Assembly (NCBI GenBank): GCA_964544355.1
Contig: CAZJAI010000001.1
Coordinates: forward strand, 186,001-250,000
Reading direction: 5' to 3'
From: Chaera sp964544355
Lineage (GTDB): Bacteria; Patescibacteriota; Saccharimonadia; Saccharimonadales; Saccharimonadaceae
DNA: 64,000 nucleotides
The notes beneath the pieces were generated by a model. That model did no database searches. It was not told the origin of the DNA and saw only the letters and a list, made by a program, of their open reading frames with translations. The position numbers and the translations under genes were made by a program. Positions within the stretch are counted from its first letter, which is position 1, and every line of letters begins with the position of its first letter. Positions 41,018 to 49,839 of the stretch are shown in pieces.

Positions 41018-42472
41018 ATGAAGTATCCTGATTTGAGTTCCAAACGAGCTCGCCTGGCGATTCGGTTTTTTACTTACGGAGTAATGACCATTGCCACCGT
41101 CGCTCTGTCGGCCGTGTTATTGTTGCTGGCTCTTGGATACCGTTTCGACAAAAACAAACTGACTTTTTCGCAAGGTTCGCTGATTCAACTGCGCAGCCGC
41201 CCGGAAGGTGCCGGCATAATGATTGACAATAAAAAACTGGGCTTTAACACGCCCGGCAAGATTATCGTCACGGCCGGCAGCCACCGTGTCAGTATGACTC
41301 TTGGGGGATACCGGCCGTGGAGTAAAACGGTGGTTACTCAACCAGGCCAGCTACTGTGGCTGAATTACATCCGTTTCGTTCCCGAGAACCTCACCACCAC
41401 GATTATCAAACAGTTTCCGGCTCTGGAATCGGCTCGTTTCTCGCCCGACAGGCGGTGGCTGGTGCTGCAGCCGTCTTCCGCGCAGCCGTCCTTGATACTG
41501 GCCGACCTGCGCAACGAGCAGAAACCGGTGTTTGTCGACTGGGCTTTCGGTTTACCGGCTTTGCCGGCCGGCGCGTCTCAAAAAATCGAAATTATCGAAT
41601 GGGATCTGGGCGCTCGATATTTGCTGATCAGACGGAGCGTCGGACAAAACCAGACTTATTTCCGGTTGGATCGCGAAAAACCGGCGGAAGCCCTGACGGT
41701 TCTGCCCGCTCTTTCCGGCCAGCCAGCCGTCATCGCGGCTCATTTCGGGGGCACTAACGGAGACGTGCTGTATGTGCTACTAGCCGGCGGTGAACTGAGG
41801 CGGTTGAGCTTGCCGAGCGGGGCTAGCGACCTGCTGGCCGCTGGGGTGAGCCAGTTCGACACTTATCGTGGCGACATGCTCTGGTATCTTGCCGACCAGC
41901 AGAACGCTAGGCAGGTCGGCGTGGTGAAAAACGGCCGCGACACAGTGGCCGCCACTTTTCCGGCAGGCACATTGCTTTCGGTGGCTTTGAGCAGTTATTT
42001 CGGACATGATTACCTGGCGGTAGCTCAAGCCAATCAAGTCAGCTTGATTCGCGATCCGTTCGAAACTTCCGGGGTGGCCAGCAGTGATTATGCCAACTTC
42101 AAAATCGAGCAGCCGGGCGTGGAGTGGCTGTATTTTTCCACCAACGGCCGGATGCTGGTGGCCCAGTGGCAGGCTAACGTGACAGTGTACGATCTGGAAA
42201 CCAACCAAGTTTTCCGCCGCGATTTTTCATCCGGCTCGCAGCAGCAAGCGGCTCGCAAGCTCAACTGGCTGGACGACTATTATTTCTGGCTGGATCTTAA
42301 CGGCGGACTAAGGATTGCCGAGTTTGACGGCAGTAATGAGAGGTTTATCAGCAGCGTCAAGCCCGGTTTTGACGCCTCGCTCAGCGAAAATGGCCAAGTG
42401 CTGTTCAGTATCGGTCAGAACACGCTGACCAAGGCGTTCGAACTGCAATCGTCTAACATGGTTGCCCGTTAA
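41018..42472 (+). CDS. membrane-anchored PEGA-domain protein with propeller-like region
   Basis: 484 residues. A membrane helix (about 16-40) is followed by a PEGA domain (about 55-105: LRSRPEGAGIMIDNKKLG, TAGSHRVSMTLGGYRPW) and then by about 360 residues of repeated beta-strand segments with SARFSPDRRWLVLQP and WLYFSTNGRMLVAQW, suggesting a WD40/TolB-like beta-propeller on the outer surface. PEGA domains are linked to surface layers and binding. It converges with the sortase gene 13 bases away. Function unknown. Confidence 0.7.
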   Translation: MKYPDLSSKRARLAIRFFTYGVMTIATVALSAVLLLLALGYRFDKNKLTFSQGSLIQLRSRPEGAGIMIDNKKLGFNTPGKIIVTAGSHRVSMTLGGYRPWSKTVVTQPGQLLWLNYIRFVPENLTTTIIKQFPALESARFSPDRRWLVLQPSSAQPSLILADLRNEQKPVFVDWAFGLPALPAGASQKIEIIEWDLGARYLLIRRSVGQNQTYFRLDREKPAEALTVLPALSGQPAVIAAHFGGTNGDVLYVLLAGGELRRLSLPSGASDLLAAGVSQFDTYRGDMLWYLADQQNARQVGVVKNGRDTVAATFPAGTLLSVALSSYFGHDYLAVAQANQVSLIRDPFETSGVASSDYANFKIEQPGVEWLYFSTNGRMLVAQWQANVTVYDLETNQVFRRDFSSGSQQQAARKLNWLDDYYFWLDLNGGLRIAEFDGSNERFISSVKPGFDASLSENGQVLFSIGQNTLTKAFELQSSNMVAR

Positions 42473-42485
42473 AGGCCCCGTCGAG

Positions 42486-43715
42486 TTACTGCCCACCGCC
42501 GAACACCCTCTGAAACAGGGTCGGGGAATTCCCCGGGATAGTGGCCGGCTGGCTGGAGGCTGGCGGCTCGACGGGAGCCGGCTTGGCGCCGGCCGGATCG
42601 GGACTGACCTGTTCGGCAAAAATCAGCAGGCGCTGATTGGCGGTGCCCACCGGCACGCAGCCGACCAGGGTGATCAGCGGCTTGTCGGTTTTAACCACCA
42701 GCTTGTTAATTTCATTGGGATTGACCACCTCTTTTTTGTTAATCAGATAAGTATACCGAGTGCCCTGGTAGTTGACATAAATGGTGTCGCCCACCTGCAG
42801 GCGCTCCATCAGCACGAAGACGAACTTGTAATTGCCCGGATCGAAAACGTCGTTACTGGTGTGTCCCAGGAAGACGGAATTGCCCACCTGTCCAGGCAGG
42901 CTGTCGGCGCCTGGGTAGGGATAGTGGACAATCCCGTCGCGCAGAGCCAGCTGGACGTCGGATTCCTTCAGCGATTTCACCCCGTAAACCACCGGCGCGT
43001 CAACGTTGATTTTAGGTATGATCATCCGCGGCTCGGGACCCACCTTGGTGTTGGTGGTCGGGTCTAGAATGATGCTCTGGGCAGAGGCGCTGCCCGGGCT
43101 GACATAGGCTTTAACCTGAGCGATCAGTAGCCTGTTGTACTGCAAAAATACAAACAGCAGGCCCACCGCCAGAGCGCTGACTATTGGCATAAAGTGGTGG
43201 CTGCGCCGCAGGGTTCGCGCCCGCTGCTTGACTTTACTGACGATTTCATCGTGAATCTGCTGCGACGCCTGGGCGGCGGTAATGGTAGCAAACTCCGCTG
43301 CCGCCGCGGCCGCTGGCGCCGGGCTGACGGCCCTTTGTCTACTCAGCCGCTGGCGCTGCTGGTGCAGCTGCTGCAGGTAATAACGGTGGTAATACTGCTG
43401 GTAGTAACTTTGCCAGGCACTGTGGTAATGCTTCCAGGCGTCACCTTGTCCGGCATGACGCAAAGCGTCGGGGTCGTGATTACGCCACTGATGCTCGGCT
43501 GTCGTCGCGGCCGGCTGGTTGGGCGGATCAGCCAGATAAATCCTGTCAATTTGCTCTCTCAACAACTTGGCGGCGGCTTCTCTCTCCGGCGTGTTGAAGG
43601 AGACGGGTGCCGCCCGCACGGCTGCCGGCAGTTTACGCCCGGCATCATGCGAGCCGCCCGACTGGGGCGAACGGCCGTTGCTGGTGTCATGTGATTGGTC
43701 GGTCATTTCATGCAA
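42486..43715 (-). CDS. sortase-family transpeptidase
   Basis: 409 residues. A long polar N-terminus (about 1-175, rich in His/Gln/Tyr around residues 85-120), one membrane helix (about 178-198), then a sortase domain with catalytic His in VFLGHTSNDVF, Cys in TLVGCVPVGTANQRLLIFAE and the conserved Arg in the same stretch. The usual TLxTC reads TLVGC. Sortases join surface proteins to the wall or to pilins; no LPxTG-type substrate is encoded in this window. The start is ATG 43715 or 43706. Confidence 0.8.
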   Translation of the reverse strand: MHEMTDQSHDTSNGRSPQSGGSHDAGRKLPAAVRAAPVSFNTPEREAAAKLLREQIDRIYLADPPNQPAATTAEHQWRNHDPDALRHAGQGDAWKHYHSAWQSYYQQYYHRYYLQQLHQQRQRLSRQRAVSPAPAAAAAAEFATITAAQASQQIHDEIVSKVKQRARTLRRSHHFMPIVSALAVGLLFVFLQYNRLLIAQVKAYVSPGSASAQSIILDPTTNTKVGPEPRMIIPKINVDAPVVYGVKSLKESDVQLALRDGIVHYPYPGADSLPGQVGNSVFLGHTSNDVFDPGNYKFVFVLMERLQVGDTIYVNYQGTRYTYLINKKEVVNPNEINKLVVKTDKPLITLVGCVPVGTANQRLLIFAEQVSPDPAGAKPAPVEPPASSQPATIPGNSPTLFQRVFGGGQ

Positions 43716-43808
43716 GCTAGATTAGAGCTTACTGGTATTGTACAATTGTAGGCGTTATCTGGCCAAGCCGGCCTGGCGCCGCCGCGGCCGCGCGGAGGTG
43801 ATTTTTAG

Positions 43809-43897
43809 GGGCGAGTGGCGGAATTGGTAGACGCGCGGGACTCAAAATCCTGTTCCCCCGAAAAGGAGTGAGAGTTCGATTCTCTCCTCGCCCACCA
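43809..43897 (+). tRNA. tRNA-Leu (anticodon CAA)
   Basis: An 89-nt type II tRNA. Acceptor GGGCGAG/CTCGCCC, anticodon loop CTCAAAA with anticodon CAA (reads TTG), a long variable arm, T-arm GAGAGTTCGATTCTCTC and an encoded CCA. Confidence 0.96.
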
Positions 43898-43921
43898 GTC
43901 CAATGTCTTTGTCAGTAAGCG

Positions 43922-44803
43922 TTAGCGTTTGGCTTGGGAGTCGAAATCGTTGATCAGGCCGATCAACAGGTCGGTGGCTTTGTTGAGCAACCGGTAACGC
44001 GGATAAGTCAGGTGCATGCCGGTGGCGTCGGCGATGATGTCGTCGGCCAGGCTGGTGATTTTTTCGCGCCCGCTCAGTTTGCCCAGAACGTCCAGTCCGT
44101 ATCTTATGATGAAAATGCACGAATGATAGCTGCGGCCGTTTACGCCGGTTTTTACCTGTACCGGTACTTTGCGCGTCCAGTTGTCGCGCGGCACGTAAAA
44201 ATCGTGGTTGGTGGAACGCCGCACCCCGGAGTTGCTTTCTTCCCTGGGCGATGTCGGGTAGGCCATCGAAGCCGGGTCCTCCGAACGGGCCAGCAGAGCC
44301 AACACTTCGATCTCGTTGCGATAGCCGCCGTTGTCTTTCTGATGATTGCCGTGCAGCTGCTGGTAGTAACGCAGTGTCTGGCCGAGCAGCCCGTAGGTTT
44401 CGCGGCAGTTCTCGGCCGACACCTCGCCCCTGGCGCAGCGGGATTTCAAGCACGGCATAAACGACAGCAGGGTGCGGCCGCGCAGCTGAAACGAAACGCG
44501 ATTGGTGTTATCCAGCAAATGAAGCAGCCGTCCCTCGGCCTGCTCCAGACGGCTCAGGGCCTCGCTTCTGTCAATATTCGAGATGCTGAGCGCTACCTCT
44601 ATCTGGCTCCAGACCGTGTCCATCTTGGCCTTGGACTCGCGCCGCTCGTATTCTTGGCGCCGCCAGTTCATGACGTGCCAGCAGGCGCGTTCGGCTATTA
44701 CCATTGGATCTAAAACCGTGTTGTAGGGAGGGCAAAATTCACGCGGTTCCGAGCTAAAACTGTCGATACAGCCGGGACTTTTTTCGCACGATCGCGGTGG
44801 CAT
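43922..44803 (-). CDS. hypothetical protein with possible PD-(D/E)XK-like core
   Basis: About 293 residues, not recognised. The N-terminal half is helical and charged, with several cysteines (SCEKSPGC, FMPCLKSRCARG). The C-terminal half has NHDFYVPRDNWTRKVPVQVK followed by TG: an Asp, then a beta strand ending in QxK, the arrangement seen in (D)-(E/Q)xK nucleases. This is a weak inference. I use ATG 44803; an extended -10 (TGTTATCAA, 44849-44841) and GGAGG fit a short leader before it. It ends 25 bases from tRNA-Leu. Confidence 0.5.
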   Translation of the reverse strand: MPPRSCEKSPGCIDSFSSEPREFCPPYNTVLDPMVIAERACWHVMNWRRQEYERRESKAKMDTVWSQIEVALSISNIDRSEALSRLEQAEGRLLHLLDNTNRVSFQLRGRTLLSFMPCLKSRCARGEVSAENCRETYGLLGQTLRYYQQLHGNHQKDNGGYRNEIEVLALLARSEDPASMAYPTSPREESNSGVRRSTNHDFYVPRDNWTRKVPVQVKTGVNGRSYHSCIFIIRYGLDVLGKLSGREKITSLADDIIADATGMHLTYPRYRLLNKATDLLIGLINDFDSQAKR

Positions 44804-44892
44804 GCCTGGGTGGAACCTCCGTCTTGGCAGTCGTTGGTACTTGATAACAAGTATTTCATAAAAACCGGTTTTTTTAAGAAAAACGCTTATTG

Positions 44893-45690
44893 TTAAATTG
44901 TCAGCAGACTGGCGGTCAACGCTTCCAGGGTTTTGCCCGGGTGCCACATTACGTAGACGGAGGCTTTGGCCGCCACCTTGCCTCGCCATATGTCCAGCGG
45001 CTGACTCCAGGGCGTGGAGGTTACTCTGCCGCCGCTGGCTGTCAGTAGCTGTTCTCGATGCAGCACAGTTAGGCTGAGCGGGTAGGTGATGGTGAACTTG
45101 TGCAGGGCCTCGGCCAGGCTGGCGGCAGATATGCTAAAGGTCAGTGGCCGTGGATAGTACAATTCTTTAAAAAGTTTTTGCAGTTGGGCGAAAGCCAACA
45201 CCATGACGCAGCCCGGCCGGTTGGCGGCTTCCGCCAGCGAAGCCGACAGCAGATCAAAGCTGTCGCGAGTGATGATCAGCGGCTTGTCGGTATGGCCAAG
45301 CAGGTCTTCAAACAGCATGGCTGTTTCGCTGTTGCGGCCATTGTCGCCGATCAGCAGCACGGCGTCCGCCCAGTCGGTGACGGCCAGCAGGTCTTTCGAG
45401 GCTCGCTTGGACAGCCCTCCCGACGGAGTTGACTCTAAAAACACGGCGCTGCCGGAGGGCAATATGTTTTTGATGCCGCTTTTTAACACGTCCGGCAGGA
45501 TCATCCGGCACTCGCCCGCTCCGGTGCCCAGAGCAGTCTGATAAGCCTCGGCCACCGCGGCGAAACCCGAGCGGTTGCCGCCGACGACAGCCAGTTTTCC
45601 AGCCACCTGGCGGCGCTGGGGTTTGCTCCACTCGATGTCCGGAAACAACGGAGTCTGGTTAGTCTGTTTTTGCCAGAATGTAAGATCCAT
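44893..45690 (-). CDS. ribokinase-like protein, possibly NAD(P)HX dehydratase-related
   Basis: 265 residues. GKLAVVGGNRSGFAAVAEAY, ADAVLLIGDNGRNSETAM and KPLIITRDSFDLL follow the order of glycine-rich strands in the YjeF C-terminal / ADP-dependent NAD(P)H-hydrate dehydratase group of the ribokinase superfamily, but the catalytic GTGD-type motif is not clear. It overlaps the HAD phosphatase gene by 32 bases and so is its operon partner. A repair role for damaged nicotinamide cofactors is possible but unproven. Confidence 0.5.
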   Translation of the reverse strand: MDLTFWQKQTNQTPLFPDIEWSKPQRRQVAGKLAVVGGNRSGFAAVAEAYQTALGTGAGECRMILPDVLKSGIKNILPSGSAVFLESTPSGGLSKRASKDLLAVTDWADAVLLIGDNGRNSETAMLFEDLLGHTDKPLIITRDSFDLLSASLAEAANRPGCVMVLAFAQLQKLFKELYYPRPLTFSISAASLAEALHKFTITYPLSLTVLHREQLLTASGGRVTSTPWSQPLDIWRGKVAAKASVYVMWHPGKTLEALTASLLTI

Positions 45691-46390
45691 CGGTTTGCTC
45701 CAGGTGATAAATCACGTTTTTGCGCTCCACCACCACTTTCCAGCCGGCCTCTAAGGCAACCGACAGTAATGCTGCCTCCGGGTTGAAGGCTATGGGCGTG
45801 TTCACCAGTTTAAGCATTGCGGCGTCGCCCATGCTGTCGCCCACCCCGACGCTGCCTTGATAGGTCAGGCGCCATTTATTCACCAGCCTTTTTAAAATGA
45901 CATCTTTGTTGGCGTGGGTTTTGACGGCCTTGCCGGTAAAGTGCCTGCCGTCTCGCTCGTAGGTTTGGGCCGTCCAGGCGTCAAAACCGTAGCGGCCGGC
46001 GAACGGTTCCACCAGCTCCAGTTGCGACCCGGAGATGGCCAGTAAAAAATATCCGTCGCTTTTCAGCTTCCTGGCCAGGTCGCGGGTATAGGCGTAAACG
46101 TTGTCGCTGTGAGCATCCACCACCTGCCTGGCGGCGGTTTCGAAATCGGCGATCTTCAGCCGTGGCAAGACGGCGTCGAACGCCGTGGTCATGGCTACCT
46201 CAAATTCGGCGAAGGCGCTGCCGTGAGAACGCTGTTTCCAGCGTATTTCGTACGGCGCGAAAGCCTGCAGCACCTGTTGGGGCAGTTTGCCGTTTTTGAT
46301 CAGCTGATAAACCACTTCGCGGTACAGGCCGGAGCGGAACAAGGTGCCGTCAATGTCGAAAACGGCAAATTTTTTCTTCCCTGAATCCAC
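45659..46390 (-). CDS. HAD-superfamily phosphatase (SerB-like, subfamily IB)
   Basis: 243 residues. The nucleophile and acid/base aspartates are in FAVFDIDGTLFRS, the motif II Ser in LLAISGSQLELV, and motif III/IV in GSVGVGDSMGDAAML. The helical cap between residues 20 and 100 fits the IB group (phosphoserine phosphatase and relatives). The substrate is not known. The start is GTG, with an extended -10 ending 7 bases upstream. The downstream gene overlaps it. Confidence 0.8.
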   Translation of the reverse strand: MDSGKKKFAVFDIDGTLFRSGLYREVVYQLIKNGKLPQQVLQAFAPYEIRWKQRSHGSAFAEFEVAMTTAFDAVLPRLKIADFETAARQVVDAHSDNVYAYTRDLARKLKSDGYFLLAISGSQLELVEPFAGRYGFDAWTAQTYERDGRHFTGKAVKTHANKDVILKRLVNKWRLTYQGSVGVGDSMGDAAMLKLVNTPIAFNPEAALLSVALEAGWKVVVERKNVIYHLEQTDGSYILAKTD

Positions 46391-46397
46391 GTTTTAA

Positions 46398-46406
46398 ATG
46401 ATACCA
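46398..46406 (-). promoter_or_regulatory. extended -10 promoter for the HAD phosphatase gene
   Basis: TGGTATCAT on the minus strand, ending 7 bases before the GTG at 46390. Confidence 0.6.
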
Positions 46407-46464
46407 CGACCCGAAAGGGTTTTAAGGGAGTCAGGGGTTGGCGTGCGGTTTCTTTAAATGACGG

Positions 46465-47262
46465 TTAAATATCAAGCTCCAGACTGATCGGGCAATGGTC
46501 TGAGCCGGTGACTTCAGGGTGGATGTAGGCGTTTTTCACTTTATTCTTCAGCCTGGCCGAGACCAGAAAATAATCAATCCGCCAGCCGATGTTGCGGGCT
46601 CTGGCGTTGGCCCAGTGCGTCCACCAGGTGTAGTGTCCCGGCCCCTGATGGAACAGCCGGAAGGCGTCGACAAATCCGGCGTCGATAAAGTTTTGAAAAC
46701 CCTCGCGTTCCTGCTTGGTGTAACCTTTTTTGCCCTCGTTTTGTTGAGGTCTGGCTAGATCGTCCGGCGTGTGGGCGACGTTCAGGTCGCCGCAGATCAC
46801 CATCGGTTTTTTCGCGTCCAGCTGGCGGCAATAAGCCAAAAAGGCCGGATCCCAGTGCTGGTGCCTCAGCGGCAGGCGCGATAAATCGTCTTTAGCGTTG
46901 GGCGTGTAGACGGTGACCAGATAAAAATCGTCAAACTCGGCGGTAATCACCCGTCCCTCCTTAGCGGAGTCGCGGGTTTGCTGGTCGACAAAACTGTATT
47001 TCTGGGCGAAATCCTCCGGAAAGCCGTTGATGATGGCTAAGGGTTTTATTTTGCTGAAAATAGCCGTGCCGGAGTAGCCTCTTTTGTCGGCTGAGTTCCA
47101 GTACTCTTCGTAACCGGGTAGGTCTATTTCGGCCTGGCCTTGTTCGGCCTTGGTTTCCTGCAGGCACAGGATATCCGGGTTATGCCGTTTGATGAGCGGT
47201 TCCAGGGCGTTTTTGCGCACCACCGCCCGTATTCCATTGACGTTCCAGGAATAAAGCTTCAT
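46465..47262 (-). CDS. xthA: exodeoxyribonuclease III / AP endonuclease
   Basis: 265 residues. It cleaves at abasic sites and removes 3' blocks. The EEP nuclease motifs are complete: LYSWNVNGIRAV, ILCLQETKAEQGQAE (metal Glu), CGDLNVAHTPDD, RIDYFLVS and GSDHCPISLEL with the catalytic His. The sequence resembles the ExoA/Xth type with a long central loop. An extended -10 sits 6 bases before the ATG, so it starts its own leaderless transcript. Confidence 0.95.
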   Translation of the reverse strand: MKLYSWNVNGIRAVVRKNALEPLIKRHNPDILCLQETKAEQGQAEIDLPGYEEYWNSADKRGYSGTAIFSKIKPLAIINGFPEDFAQKYSFVDQQTRDSAKEGRVITAEFDDFYLVTVYTPNAKDDLSRLPLRHQHWDPAFLAYCRQLDAKKPMVICGDLNVAHTPDDLARPQQNEGKKGYTKQEREGFQNFIDAGFVDAFRLFHQGPGHYTWWTHWANARARNIGWRIDYFLVSARLKNKVKNAYIHPEVTGSDHCPISLELDI

Positions 47263-47268
47263 TTTGCT

Positions 47269-47277
47269 ATTGTAGCA
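47269..47277 (-). promoter_or_regulatory. extended -10 promoter for xthA
   Basis: TGCTACAAT on the minus strand, ending 6 bases before the ATG at 47262. Confidence 0.65.
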
Positions 47278-47309
47278 AGTCTGGTTCGGCTAAAAACCGG
47301 CCGATCGTT

Positions 47310-47315
47310 TAAAAT
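47310..47315 (+). promoter_or_regulatory. -10 element for the alpha/beta hydrolase gene
   Basis: TAAAAT, 11 bases before the ATG at 47327; divergent from the xthA promoter. Confidence 0.4.
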
Positions 47316-47326
47316 AGCGGTTAACC

Positions 47327-48172
47327 ATGATGGACGCTGATTTTTCATCCTGGCGGGCGGCGCTAAAAAAACACGCCTTGCGGGCGCGTGGCGTTAAAAC
47401 TTATTTTTGGGAAGATTCAAGCCAGACCGGAGAAGTAATGGTATTCGTGCACGGACTAGGCGGCGATCATCACGGCCTGATGCCCCTGGCTTATTGTTTG
47501 CGCCGTTCGGGCCGGGTTGTTTTGATCGAACTGCCCGGTCACGGCGAGTCGGCCATACCCGGATGGATCCGGATGGCTGATTTTCAGCTGTGGTTCGCGG
47601 CAGTTCTGGACGAGCTGCGCAAACGTTACGGGCGGGTCGTGGTGATCGCGCATTCGTTCGGCTGCTCGGTAGCCGCCGCGGCGGTTTACTCGGAGCGGTT
47701 GATCTTGATTAATCCCGTGCCCAGCCCGTCATCGGGTTTTGCCAGTTACGCCGGAATGATGTACCGTCTGCGCTGGCTCATGTCGCCGCTTTACAGCTGG
47801 TACCCGTTGGCCATGCTGCGCGGGCTGGCCATTAGAAAGATTCCCGGCCGGGCCAGTTTAAAAATGATTCACTGGGTAACAAGGCAACAGCGCGTAACGC
47901 CGAAACAAGTCAAATATCAAATAATGGTCACGAGGGCTTTATTAAAAACCAGGCCGTTTCAGGCGGCTGATCAGCCTGGCGCCGGACAACTGTTGGTGCT
48001 GGCCGGCACAGACGACAACATACCCCGGCAGCGCGATTCGCTGCAGCTGCAGGCGGTTTTTCCTGCTGCCATCATTTTGTTTTTGCGCGGCGGACACATT
48101 CTGCCAATTGAGTCTCCCGACTATGCCGCTCGGGCCATTATCTGGGCGCTGCCAAAGCTTGGAGTGTCCTGA
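47327..48172 (+). CDS. alpha/beta-hydrolase fold protein
   Basis: 281 residues, cytoplasmic. The oxyanion-hole strand VMVFVHGLGGDHHG, the nucleophile elbow VIAHSFGCSVAAA (Ser), the acid in LAGTDDNIPR and the catalytic His in RGGHILPIES make a complete triad. A helical lid lies between about residues 140 and 205. The substrate (ester, lipid or lactone) cannot be read. It converges with smpB 14 bases away. Confidence 0.8.
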   Translation: MMDADFSSWRAALKKHALRARGVKTYFWEDSSQTGEVMVFVHGLGGDHHGLMPLAYCLRRSGRVVLIELPGHGESAIPGWIRMADFQLWFAAVLDELRKRYGRVVVIAHSFGCSVAAAAVYSERLILINPVPSPSSGFASYAGMMYRLRWLMSPLYSWYPLAMLRGLAIRKIPGRASLKMIHWVTRQQRVTPKQVKYQIMVTRALLKTRPFQAADQPGAGQLLVLAGTDDNIPRQRDSLQLQAVFPAAIILFLRGGHILPIESPDYAARAIIWALPKLGVS

Positions 48173-48186
48173 AAAAGATTGGTTCT

Positions 48187-48669
48187 TTAGGCCGCCGCCT
48201 GGCGCCGCGTTTTGCTCTCCTGCCGGATATCGCGCAGCTCGGCCCGTTTTTTTAAGACCTGTCGTTTGTCATAGGTCTTCTTGCCACTGGCCGGAGCGAT
48301 TACCGCCTTAATGTAGCGCCCTCCGGCCAGTATTTTGATAGGCACAATAGTCAGGCCGGACTGCCTGGCTTTAATAAGATCGGATATTTGTTTTTTGCTG
48401 GCTAGCAACTTGCGCGGCCGACTGTCTACGGTTGTTTCGTTGCCGGGGCGGCCAAGGCGCAGGCTGAGCGAGGCGTTGTTCAGCCACAGCTCGTCATCTT
48501 TAACGTTCACGAAAGCGCCTTTTAAGTGAGCGCGGCCTTCTCTAATTGCCCGCACCTCTGCTCCGGTTAGCACTATGCCTGCCGTCAGCTGGTTTTGGGT
48601 TTGAATGTGATAGTCGTAAAAGGCCCGCCGGTTGACAATACTGGGTGGATTGGATCTTTTTTTGGCCAT
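48187..48669 (-). CDS. smpB: SsrA-binding protein SmpB
   Basis: 160 residues. The beta-barrel protein that brings tmRNA to stalled ribosomes. NRRAFYDYHIQTQNQLTAGI, VLTGAEVRAIREGRAHLKGA and KTYDKRQVLKKRAELRDI are typical, and the C-terminal tail is basic. Its presence implies a tmRNA gene somewhere in the genome; I did not identify one here. An extended -10 ends 9 bases before the ATG. Confidence 0.95.
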   Translation of the reverse strand: MAKKRSNPPSIVNRRAFYDYHIQTQNQLTAGIVLTGAEVRAIREGRAHLKGAFVNVKDDELWLNNASLSLRLGRPGNETTVDSRPRKLLASKKQISDLIKARQSGLTIVPIKILAGGRYIKAVIAPASGKKTYDKRQVLKKRAELRDIRQESKTRRQAAA

Positions 48670-48678
48670 TACTCACCA

Positions 48679-48687
48679 ATTGTACCA
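48679..48687 (-). promoter_or_regulatory. extended -10 promoter for smpB
   Basis: TGGTACAAT on the minus strand, ending 9 bases before the ATG at 48669. Confidence 0.6.
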
Positions 48688-48759
48688 GAGGCAAGTTATT
48701 GACAAATCGACCGGGCCCTTGATTGCGACTGCGGCCGGCTGCTGCGATTGCCTGATTTT

Positions 48760-48768
48760 TGCTATTAT
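48760..48768 (+). promoter_or_regulatory. extended -10 promoter for the glycosyltransferase pair
   Basis: TGCTATTAT, ending 8 bases before the ATG at 48777. Confidence 0.6.
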
Positions 48769-48776
48769 AGCTTCTG

Positions 48777-49817
48777 ATGCTAAAAATAAATCTGGTCTCG
48801 GACAGCACCTATACGGTGCAGGGCCATGGCGTGCATACGGCGTTTGTTGAGCTGGCTGACGCTCTGGGACGGCTTTATGACGTCAGCGTAACTATCAATT
48901 CCAGGCTTGCGGCGGATGTCAGCCATATACACACGGTAGGATTTCTCGGGCTGTGGCATTTGCTGAGAGGATCGGGTAAAAAAGTCGTGTCCGCGCACGT
49001 GGTACCAAAATCGTTCGTAGGCAGCCTGGCGGGGGCTCGTTTCTGGTCCCGCTACGCCGCTCTTTATTTAAGATGGTTTTATAACCGGGCGGACCTGGTG
49101 TTGGCGCCTACCAAAAATACCGAACAGGAATTGAAGGACCTGGGCGTTGCCAGACCGGTCATCGTGTTTCCAAATATCATCAACACCGGCCGCTACAAAA
49201 AAAAGACTGGCCGGCGCCTTGCCCTTAGAAAACGCCACGGTATAGGCGAAAAACAATTCGTGGTGGTCGGCAGCGGGCAGATTCAGCCCCGTAAACGGGT
49301 GGATGTGTTCATAAAACTGGCCCGACTTAATCCCGACATTATGTTTTTGTGGGTTGGCGACATACCTTTCGGCCGCGTTGCTGACAGCGTCAAGGCTATG
49401 ACCGATATGATAAAAAATGCGCCGCCTAATTTTCGCTCGACAGGGCTGTTGCCGCTGGAAAGAGTAGCCGATTATTATCAGTTGGCCGATGTCTTTTTAT
49501 TGCCTTCCGAGCAGGAAACTTTCGGCCTGGCCGTTGTCGAAGCGGCCAGCGCTGGTCTTCCGGTGATTTTAAGGGATATTCCGGATTACAATCAAACCTT
49601 TCGGGATGACGCAACCGTGGCTGATGATAAAACCTTCAATCAGGCTATCAGGCGGCTGCGTGACGACCGGCAGTACCGGCTCCGGATGCGAAAAAAATCT
49701 TTGAAATTAGCCAGCCGGTATGATAGCCGCGACGGCGTCAAGCGGCTGGTGGCATTGTACCGGGCGCTGGCGGCCAGCCGCCTGGATCGTTACGAAAAGG
49801 TGCCGGAAACAATATAA
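48777..49817 (+). CDS. GT4-family glycosyltransferase (LafB/diglucosyl-lipid type?)
   Basis: 346 residues. A GT-B enzyme: N-terminal acceptor domain beginning INLVSDSTYTVQGHGVHTAF, and a C-terminal nucleotide-sugar domain with VVGSGQIQPRKRVDVFIKLA and the EX7E element LPSEQETFGLAVVEAASAGL. The pairing with a DAG-glucosyltransferase-like gene directly downstream suggests the second sugar transfer in a glycolipid pathway (as in LafA/LafB or MGS/DGS pairs). That role is inferred from context only. Confidence 0.75.
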   Translation: MLKINLVSDSTYTVQGHGVHTAFVELADALGRLYDVSVTINSRLAADVSHIHTVGFLGLWHLLRGSGKKVVSAHVVPKSFVGSLAGARFWSRYAALYLRWFYNRADLVLAPTKNTEQELKDLGVARPVIVFPNIINTGRYKKKTGRRLALRKRHGIGEKQFVVVGSGQIQPRKRVDVFIKLARLNPDIMFLWVGDIPFGRVADSVKAMTDMIKNAPPNFRSTGLLPLERVADYYQLADVFLLPSEQETFGLAVVEAASAGLPVILRDIPDYNQTFRDDATVADDKTFNQAIRRLRDDRQYRLRMRKKSLKLASRYDSRDGVKRLVALYRALAASRLDRYEKVPETI

Positions 49818-49839
49818 CCGCCGCGGCCAAAGACTATAT

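Noticed and set aside
49720..49839. Longer start of the second glycosyltransferase
   Set aside because: It would overlap the first glycosyltransferase by about 100 bases with non-homologous residues; ATG 49840 gives the family N-terminus.
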